NCBI GenBank assembly: GCA_964403335.1
Contig: CAYOFI010000001.1
Location: 1 to 64,000, forward strand
Direction: 5' to 3'
Source: CAZYAK01 sp964403335
GTDB lineage: Bacteria; Patescibacteriota; Gracilibacteria; Peribacterales; Peribacteraceae
Length of the DNA: 64,000 nt
Shown here: in pieces, positions 1-6,800 of the stretch
How positions within the stretch are numbered: the first letter of the stretch is position 1
Layout: each line of letters begins with the position of its first letter
Notes under the pieces: generated by a model
Databases searched by the model: none
What the model was told of the DNA's origin: nothing
Seen by the model: the letters and a program-made list of their open reading frames with translations, nothing else
Made by a program: the position numbers and the translations under genes

Positions 1-722
1 AACTCGACCGTCAGAAAGATGCCGTGTTGCACCTTGTTGCCCACCAATTCAAAGGACCGGTCACCACCATCAACTTCATTACCGAATTGTTGCTTGATGG
101 AACGTATGGTGAGCTGACTGCCGAACAAAAGGAAAATATTACGAATATCAAAACAGCTTCACGGAAAATGGGATCGCAGGCGGACATGGTGCTTGATGCC
201 GCAAAGATTACCGCGGGTAAATTGCCGCTTGAACCTAAGCCCGTGGACTTGAATCCGCTGTTCAGAGAAATTATCGAAGAGGCGGAAAACAATGCGAAGC
301 AAAGGAAAGTGAATCTGAAGGTGTCGTTGCCGACCGTACAGATGCCCACTGCCATTCTTGATAAAAAATACACACAGCTGGCGTTCGATAACCTCCTGAG
401 CAATGCCATCAAATACACCGCGTTGAAGTCCGAAGGGGGCAATGTCGATGTCGCGATCGACGTAAAAGACGGAGTGCTAGTCGGCAGCGTGAAAGATACG
501 GGTGTCGGTATTCCGAAAGCCGATCAGGAAAATATTTTCAAAGAACTGTATCGCGCAAGCAACTCAGGCAAAGATGGAAACGGTTTGGGACTCCATGTGA
601 CCATGGGTGCCATTCAAGCACAGGGCGGCAAGATCCATTTTGAAAGCGAGGAGAATGTCGGCACCACGTTCTTTGTGGAGCTGCCGCTTAAAATTGCTCC
701 TGCCGAAGCCGCGCACAGTTAA
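1..722 (+). CDS. Sensor histidine kinase, C-terminal part (5' end outside window)
   Basis: The frame is open from base 3 with no start needed, so this is the 3' part (about 239 residues) of a longer kinase. It begins in the HisKA dimerisation domain: the phospho-acceptor His lies in LHLVAHQFKGP. The HATPase_c domain follows with an N box (DNLLSNAIKYT), a G1 box (DTGVGIP) and a G2 box (GNGLGLHV). The H box carries FKGP where RTPL is usual. A GTG at base 24 would cut the H box and is not a credible start. The sensor region is unknown. The protein should autophosphorylate and pass phosphate to a response regulator, but none is visible next to it. Confidence 0.9.
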   Translation, partial: LDRQKDAVLHLVAHQFKGPVTTINFITELLLDGTYGELTAEQKENITNIKTASRKMGSQADMVLDAAKITAGKLPLEPKPVDLNPLFREIIEEAENNAKQRKVNLKVSLPTVQMPTAILDKKYTQLAFDNLLSNAIKYTALKSEGGNVDVAIDVKDGVLVGSVKDTGVGIPKADQENIFKELYRASNSGKDGNGLGLHVTMGAIQAQGGKIHFESEENVGTTFFVELPLKIAPAEAAHS

Positions 723-740
723 CTGTAAAAGACTTTTTGC

Positions 741-1250
741 TCACACGGTGAGTAATCCAGTTTTGTGGAGTATCTGCTTATCACCTTCCACTTCTTGCGG
801 TGTCAGGAGATAGATATTTTCCGGCTCCGCACCCTTTCCGGAAAGTTGATAGCAAATGCGATCTTGTCCGTGGTGACGGACCAAATAATTCGCGTCCCAT
901 TCAGCGAGCTGTAAAAAGCTATGGAGCAGCGACATCGCATCCCGCCAATCGAAAAGTTTGCAGCTGTAAATATCCAAATGGATATGTGGCATCTCGTCTC
1001 CGACAGTATCAAAGTAATGTCCCGCTATATGGCTTGTCGTGATCGGTTGTACAAAGGAAAAGCCGGGGAACCGAAAGTCTGTTGCAGGGAAAATAGCCAA
1101 TGGACTGAGTTCCTTCATATGAAGGCGTTCCAGCAGCACTTCCATCATATTTCTGACCATGTGTTCATCCCGTTCCAGCTCAAGTGGATGGGCAACCTTT
1201 GCATCAAGGACGAATGCATGATGCTCGAGAGTCAAAGACTCATTGTGCAT
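741..1250 (-). CDS. Divergent S-adenosylmethionine decarboxylase (SpeD)-like protein
   Basis: A 169-aa protein convergent with the upstream kinase gene. Residues around 90-125 resemble bacterial SpeD. The segment TSHIAGH keeps the Ser that becomes the pyruvoyl group after self-cleavage and the His five residues later, as in the family's ESHISIH. DIYSC matches the family's DVFTC with its catalytic Cys, although the spacing from the His is four residues longer. The usual Glu before the cleavage Ser is Thr. The middle of the protein (HIHLDIYSCKLFD) is His- and Asp-rich. SpeD makes decarboxylated AdoMet for polyamine synthesis. No spermidine synthase lies nearby, so the substrate is open. Length is above the class 1B norm of about 120-130 aa because of a longer N-terminus. 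Assignment by motif reading only. Confidence 0.5.
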   Translation of the reverse strand: MHNESLTLEHHAFVLDAKVAHPLELERDEHMVRNMMEVLLERLHMKELSPLAIFPATDFRFPGFSFVQPITTSHIAGHYFDTVGDEMPHIHLDIYSCKLFDWRDAMSLLHSFLQLAEWDANYLVRHHGQDRICYQLSGKGAEPENIYLLTPQEVEGDKQILHKTGLLTV

Positions 1251-1374
1251 AAAAATCGATGGATATTGTGTTAAGTTAAATTAACAGTGGGCATTTGTAA
1301 ACAAGAAAGGTCAGTTTGTGAGAATATGCGCAGTGCCCGTTTATCATGATGACACAACCACGAAACCGAAGCGG

Positions 1375-1383
1375 TGATATACT
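1375..1383 (+). promoter_or_regulatory. Extended -10 promoter box for the 1402 gene
   Basis: TG-A-TATACT is an extended -10 hexamer. The ATG follows 18 bases after the hexamer, with a C-rich leader and no Shine-Dalgarno. No convincing -35 is seen. Confidence 0.5.
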
Positions 1384-1401
1384 CCCCGTACCCCCGCACG
1401 C

Positions 1402-1968
1402 ATGAGCGAAGAGAAGACAAAGAAGGCTGAATTAGCTCTTGAACACTCCAAGCAATACTTAGAAAGCACCCTCCGGGCTTCGGATAGCCTGGAGAACAAG
1501 GCATTTGTCCTGCTCGGAATTTGTGTAACTCTGATCAATGCAATCATCGGGTACTTTATCCATCTCTACCTTGAGAAACCGGGGACGTTCCCCGAACATC
1601 CACTCCTGTTCGCCTACATCACGACCTACCTTATCTGCCTCATTGTCTCAGCGCTCCTTTTCGCGGCGACGATTTGGGCTAGTGAGCATGCTTTTGTTGG
1701 GAATACACCTGCGTCCTTCCTCGACGAAGAAGCTGCTGACGACACGTACTTTGAGGCTGTAGAGGCCGAAGCTCGCTCATACACGAGTCGTATTGGTGAC
1801 AATCTTGGAGAGGTCAAAAAGAAAGGTTACATGCTCGCGAGCGGGATCATGATCCTCATCAGTGCCCCGATTCTGCCCGCTTTCGCGTGGTGTGTGCTCA
1901 ACTGCCTGTCTTCTTTGGCATTTTGGGCGGGGGATCTTTTTCGCGCCCTTTTTTGGCTGGCTCGGTGA
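1402..1968 (+). CDS. Membrane protein of unknown function with soluble middle loop
   Basis: A 188-aa protein. A charged helical N-terminus (residues 1-30) is followed by a hydrophobic hairpin (about 35-55 and 70-95), an acidic soluble segment (about 100-140) and a C-terminal hydrophobic region (about 148-188). The entry into the first helix, SLENKAFVLLGI, resembles the lead-in of several small multi-TM proteins including Pycsar-TM-like effectors, but this is only a visual similarity and no nucleotide cyclase is nearby. The ATG at 1402 follows a C-rich leader. Its 3' end overlaps the convergent small ORF at 1898-2167. No function is assigned. Confidence 0.75.
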   Translation: MSEEKTKKAELALEHSKQYLESTLRASDSLENKAFVLLGICVTLINAIIGYFIHLYLEKPGTFPEHPLLFAYITTYLICLIVSALLFAATIWASEHAFVGNTPASFLDEEAADDTYFEAVEAEARSYTSRIGDNLGEVKKKGYMLASGIMILISAPILPAFAWCVLNCLSSLAFWAGDLFRALFWLAR

Positions 1969-2167
1969 ATCGCTTCCGTTCCGGCTCGGGTCTGTCGGGC
2001 CTTCGCGGCTCTCTGCCCCTTTTGCCGTCCGATGTGTTCATCCAGACGTAGAACCGCAAGCAATACTCCAGTTCGGCGTCACTTGCTCCGTTTCTGGTCC
2101 GTGCAATGAGATCACGGACCTGGTAAATGTTGAATACCTCAGCGTCGTATGGGTCAAGATTGCTCAT
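1898..2167 (-). CDS. Small hypothetical protein, basic Pro/Lys/Arg-rich tail
   Basis: An 89-aa ORF whose first 45 residues (DPYDAEVFNIYQVRDLIA) look like a folded helical segment. Residues 48-89 are Arg/Lys/Pro-rich and probably disordered or nucleic-acid binding. It overlaps the 3' end of the convergent membrane-protein gene by about 70 bases, and the tail lies in that overlap, so the tail composition may partly be imposed by the other strand. No family recognised. Confidence 0.4.
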   Translation of the reverse strand: MSNLDPYDAEVFNIYQVRDLIARTRNGASDAELEYCLRFYVWMNTSDGKRGREPRRPDRPEPERKRFTEPAKKGREKDPPPKMPKKTGS

Positions 2168-2259
2168 GCCCTCACTCTACCATTGCCTTCCATTGGAAGC
2201 GTCAGGGTGATAAACGCGTCAGCAGTGCATCAGATTCTTCCCCATCCCAAAGCTACCCC

Positions 2260-3009
2260 TCAAGCGGAGAGGTAGCTGATATTGATCATCGATACTGGCG
2301 TGCTGCTCGCGCTCCGTCCGCGCGGTTTTTTGACTGGAATTTTCTTCACTGCCTTCACCTTTGCTGAACTAGATGAAGAGGAAGACGATGAAGATTGCAC
2401 ACCGGCCTTGGGTCGCAGGTTCGCGGGTATTTTGGAAAGACCGTGCACGAGGTGTATGGAAGTGTCATGCGTGAGGGAAGAGACCATGCTCATAAAGATC
2501 GGCAGGTAATCCTCGCTGTGTTTGGTGGTCTGAGGGATCAGCAATGTGACGTCCACAAAGTGTCCGTTTGCAAGAGTAAGAATGGTGATGCCGCGGACGG
2601 GGATGCTTTGGTATTCACCGGTGTATTCGTAGCGGCGGGCTGGGATTCCCAGGAGTACGGCATCGTCTTTGGAGAGCAGGGAAAAGTTGGGCATGAATGC
2701 ATTGCCTGTGTTGCCTGCGGTGTGGCTGGCGACGAAGGAATCGTCCAACAGGTGCTCCTTGGGCGTGGCGGACGTGGGTTGATAGCTGACCCACATGCGG
2801 GCGAGGAATTTGTACTGTTCTTCCGTGGGGAGGGGATCGGTGAATACGGCCTTGTATCCGACCTTTTCATCGGTGCGCTTCCAGCCGGAGGGGTAACTGA
2901 AGTAATAAGGGCCGATGTTGCCGTTGGTGCCCGGCTCAGCCGCTTTGGCGGTCGCACAGGCCATTGCCAGGCCCAGGGTGGCCAGCAGGAGAAGGAGATA
3001 GAGTTTCAT
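2260..3009 (-). CDS. Secreted PsbP/DUF1795-like protein with poly-Ser and basic tail
   Basis: A 249-aa protein. Residues 1-23 form a signal peptide (hydrophobic core LYLLLLLATLGLAMA). Residues about 32-190 read as a PsbP/Mog1p-like alpha-beta domain: YYFSYPSGWKR near the start is the typical 'F.YP.GW' entry, and later beta segments include GIPARRYEYTG. Residues about 205-216 are a run of ten or more Ser, followed by a Lys/Arg-rich stretch (KKIPVKKPRGR) that could bind an anionic surface polymer. The ATG at 3009 follows a C/T-rich leader. Probably exported and surface-retained. Ligand unknown. Confidence 0.8.
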   Translation of the reverse strand: MKLYLLLLLATLGLAMACATAKAAEPGTNGNIGPYYFSYPSGWKRTDEKVGYKAVFTDPLPTEEQYKFLARMWVSYQPTSATPKEHLLDDSFVASHTAGNTGNAFMPNFSLLSKDDAVLLGIPARRYEYTGEYQSIPVRGITILTLANGHFVDVTLLIPQTTKHSEDYLPIFMSMVSSLTHDTSIHLVHGLSKIPANLRPKAGVQSSSSSSSSSSAKVKAVKKIPVKKPRGRSASSTPVSMINISYLSA

Positions 3010-3102
3010 ACGTGGAAAGGGGGGAGATGAACAAAGGATTCATCAAACCACTCCCGCAAATGCACGTATAGAACACTTTACGTGGATTGTTTTTTAGGAA
3101 TC

Positions 3103-3155
3103 ATGTTTTTGGCTTAATGAAGCCAAAATTAGGCGTTCCATGTGGGGGTGGAACG
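3103..3155. repeat. Hairpin plus 22-bp near-palindrome at the 3' end of the toxin-like operon
   Basis: A short hairpin (GGCTT-aatga-AGCC within a T/A-rich context, about 3105-3128) is followed by a 22-bp near-palindrome at 3134-3155 that begins CGTTCCATGTG and ends GTGGAACG. The same sequence, differing only at three central bases, recurs at 9386-9407 on the other side of the operon. The hairpin may serve as a terminator for the minus-strand genes. Confidence 0.6.
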
Positions 3156-3163
3156 GGGGTTAA

Positions 3164-3886
3164 TCAGGGACACTCAGGGCCTGAAATTAGATCACATCGA
3201 TATTGAGGATACTTCTGCCAGAGAGAAATAGTCAGTTTGCAATTCTTAATTGCCCATTCATCCGAAATTTTCTCACAAAGAGCCGGCTCCTTTTTTTTCA
3301 AAGCAATGCTGACCATGCAGTACATTTTCATCCGATTGTCTTCAATGAGATAACAATCATCCACATCAGGAATTGTAGAAGATCTTTCGTTGTAACAGAT
3401 ATCGCGGATTTTTCCTTTAGTGTACTTAGAACAGTTTGCAATTTGATTGTACGGCGTGTCAGTTAGTACTTTGCCCGTTTCAGCATCTACGCACTTTAGG
3501 TTCCCATTTTCTTTATAACAAGTAGGTTCATTATTTATTTTGCCGTGTTCGGTATTTACTTCTGCTAAACATCGCATTCCGTAATCGCTTGGCATTAATA
3601 AGTCGCATACAGAGGAATTTTGCGAAATTTTGGCATACTCGAAAATGCAATATGCTCGTGCCTCTGAAAGTGAGGGGAATGAAGGGATGATCTGATATGT
3701 CAGATTGCAATCTGACGCAGGTCTTCCTTTTGCAATTAGCTCCATTGCCAATTGTTCGCCATCCGGGAGATTTTCAAGATATCGAAAGTGTCTCCCAATA
3801 AAAGCGAACCATATGGCAAAGGCGATGATGGCAATCATAGAGATTACCTTCAGCGCCTTGCCATTGCGGATTGAGTACTTAGTCAT
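3164..3886 (-). CDS. Membrane-anchored Cys-rich protein, candidate immunity partner
   Basis: A 240-aa protein with an N-terminal membrane anchor (about residues 14-30, VISMIAIIAFAIWFAFIG) and an extracytoplasmic domain with many Cys. The Cys occur in spaced patterns (C-x-I-x-E-Y-A-K and C-x-K-I repeats) that suggest disulfide-stapled helical repeats. Its ATG overlaps the TAA of the preceding 1792-aa gene (TAATG), so the two are translationally coupled. Coding DNA is AT-rich compared with most of the window, matching the 3' end of the preceding gene. Placement directly after a C-terminal hydrolase domain, with an anchor that would place it outside the membrane, fits an immunity protein. This is inference; no family is recognised. 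Confidence 0.75.
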   Translation of the reverse strand: MTKYSIRNGKALKVISMIAIIAFAIWFAFIGRHFRYLENLPDGEQLAMELIAKGRPASDCNLTYQIIPSFPSLSEARAYCIFEYAKISQNSSVCDLLMPSDYGMRCLAEVNTEHGKINNEPTCYKENGNLKCVDAETGKVLTDTPYNQIANCSKYTKGKIRDICYNERSSTIPDVDDCYLIEDNRMKMYCMVSIALKKKEPALCEKISDEWAIKNCKLTISLWQKYPQYRCDLISGPECP

Positions 3887-6800
3887 TACCAGGAACTTGT
3901 GGCGCCGTTGCCTCCGAAGTGTAATTGAAGTGAGTCAGCATCAGATGCAGTTTTCCACCGACCCTCTTGTTCATCGTAATATGGCGTTGTAGCTACAGAA
4001 TAATCTGAATGATATCTATCATCAGCTTGGGAGATTGTGGCTGCATATGTTTTTAAGGGCAAGAGGGTGGCTTCGGCAGAATTGGGATGAAGCAGTGCGT
4101 ACTTCAGCATGAAACAGAAGGCTGAGATTGCAAAACCATGCTCACGAAGAGCGTCACCAGTTTCATCGGTGAGATAACTTAGTAAGGGTGATACTACGTT
4201 ACTTGGTAGATTAGGATCAGCTTCATAGTTAGCAGGATAATCTAAAGTAACGGTTTTGTTGGCAGTGCGAGCAAGGTTTGCAGAACCAAATTCACTGCTA
4301 TGCATGGCAAGTGAATGATTTGAATATCGAGCAAAATCAATGGTTTCGGTTTTATACTCATTTCCGAGAGTATTTGTGATATAGCTGTCAGATGCAGGAT
4401 CCAATGCGATTAGAGTATTCACATGGCCAAGTTTCATGGCGATAGAATTGCTGACATAGGTTCCCCAGCTATGTCCGACAAGATTTATATTATCTGCAGA
4501 AAGTCCTAACTCTTTTAGTTGTCGTACTGCCCAAGAGGCAACGCTATCGATCCAGGCACTTCCTTCGAGGCCGATTGCTGATGCATTGTCTTTTGCTGCT
4601 TGTGACCAATCAAGTGTAATTACTTGTTGACCAAGCTTTTTCATAGTCGAAGCCAGTTCAAGAATTTGGTCGCTACTTTCGTCGTCTGTTCTTCCGTGAA
4701 TCACAACCCAAGTAGGAACATTTGCCAGTATCTCTTTTGAAATAATTTTTTTCTCACTTGTTATTGAGTTAACTACAGTTCCTTCAAATCCCTTCAAGCT
4801 CACGCTAAATACTTTATTATCATTGTCTCGTGAAATCTTTCCATTGATCTGTGATCGGTTAGGCTTGGAGATTTTGACATCAAGTGAGTATGGCAAATTT
4901 TGAATGACATTTGTTCCAGCAGCTGCGCGGCTGATTCGAATTTCATAATCACCCTTATCAAGAGCTTCATTAAGCATGCCACTCAGTGAGAGCCCATCAC
5001 CGTATGTGCGTGTTTTGCTCCAAAGAGGTGCTAGGCCATCCTTTTTCCAAAGCGATAAAGTCATGTCACCTTGCTGCTCAGGTTGATACGATTGTGGCAG
5101 CATGCGACTCATCTGAAGAGCAACGTTCAGATATGAGCCTGCTTCATCAATGTGGAAGGAAAGCGTGCGATGCTCTGTCGGTTTGAGCAGTACTGTGTGT
5201 GATCGCTCAGCTTCCCCGCTTGTAAGAGATATACCTGTATCTTGTGAAAGAATCGGTCTCGATTTCAAATCAGTACCACCTAATGCAGCGACGAGATAGG
5301 AATTTTCTACAGCTGCGCTAGTTGTAACAATCGTCATTTTCCAAATTCCCGCCACCCTCTGATCCACATTCGGCTCCGTCGAATACATCGCCAAGAAAGT
5401 TTGGTGGAGTTTGGGCATCAACGTGTCCAAAGTAGAACCCACCACTGCGGTGCCCGCGAAGTATTTTTGGAGAACGCCGACGTCGGTGTTGTAAATGAGA
5501 TTACTAACGCGTTTGGAGAACGGCGTCCCCACAGAATCCGGGTGCTCCACCAGATAACGCACCGAATCCTCAAACTGATGAATGATCCGTGCGTCGTACG
5601 CATTCGCGATGGCGACGCGATCGGCGCCGGCTGCGAGGGCGCTGGTCGATTGGTTGAGGTCGAGGGCGGTTTGGTAGAGGCGGTAGAAATGGTTGTGGAC
5701 TGCTGTGGCGATGGAACTGGCAGAGGCCAGGCTTGCGGGGACCGAGGACATCCAGTTGGTGTTCGCTTGCTCGCCGGCGCGGAGTGCTTCTTCGTTGTGG
5801 TAGGCGGCGCGGATGGCGTCGAGGAGGCGGGCGTATTCTGTGTTGTACTGCTGCTCGGCACTTTGCATGGTGTCGAGGCGGCTTTGGACGAGGGATTGGT
5901 AGCGTGCGGAGAACGCTTGGCCGTCCCACTGTCCCGTGAAGAGGAAGGCGTTGCGTCGGAGAGCTGCCAAATCATCATCTTGGGTGCGGCCGAAGAGATT
6001 GGCATTGATGCGTATGGCGAAGTCGCGGACGGAGGGGATTTGCAGTCCGAGGGTGGAGAGGGCGCTTTCTGCGAATGTGCGTTGGAAAGTCGGACTCCAG
6101 TGCAGGCTGCGTTCGGTGACGGTCACCGAGGCCGATAAATCTGCAGCGCTTGCGGAGACGTCGCGCCAACTGCTGCTGGTGATGTCCCAGACCCACGCGT
6201 GGTTTGTAAGTGTGTTCGTGGCGATGATGGCGCCGTTTTCTTGGCGCAGGTCGAGCATGGCGCCGGAATCAGTGGTGAGTGCATTCATCTGCATCCGTGC
6301 CTGTGCGGGCAGAGAATTCAAGAGATCACCATCGCGCAGACGTTCCGGAGCACCCGTCACGAAGGCCATGCCGCCCAAGCCTGTGTTGAACGTCGCCAAT
6401 ACTTGAGGGGCGTATGACGGGTTTTTGATGGACTGTAAGAATTCCTGCTCCGTCATCACTTTGCCGTCTTTCCAGACGAGCCAGGTGTTCAACGTTGTCG
6501 ACCATGCACTCTCCTCACCTTGGCCCAATGCATTTTTGTGGACCGAGCCGCCTTTCAATTCCAGTCCGTATTGCGTGGCGAATGCCGCGGCTTGTTCGAC
6601 CGTGCTGCGGGCGACGAATGCTCCGCGCTCCGGCAGAATTCCTGTGGAACCGATGAATGTCGTCGCGGTTTTTCCTGTGGCGAGGTAGGCATCGATATCG
6701 TTGAGGACGGCTGCAGAGAGATCGCTTAAGTACGAGCCGTTCATATATCGGACGGTGCCCGTGCCGTTTTCCACATAGACGCGCGCAACAGGAACGCCCT

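Noticed and set aside
1402..1968. Pycsar-TM-type defence effector
   Set aside because: Only a short lead-in segment looks similar and there is no cyclase or other defence gene next to it.
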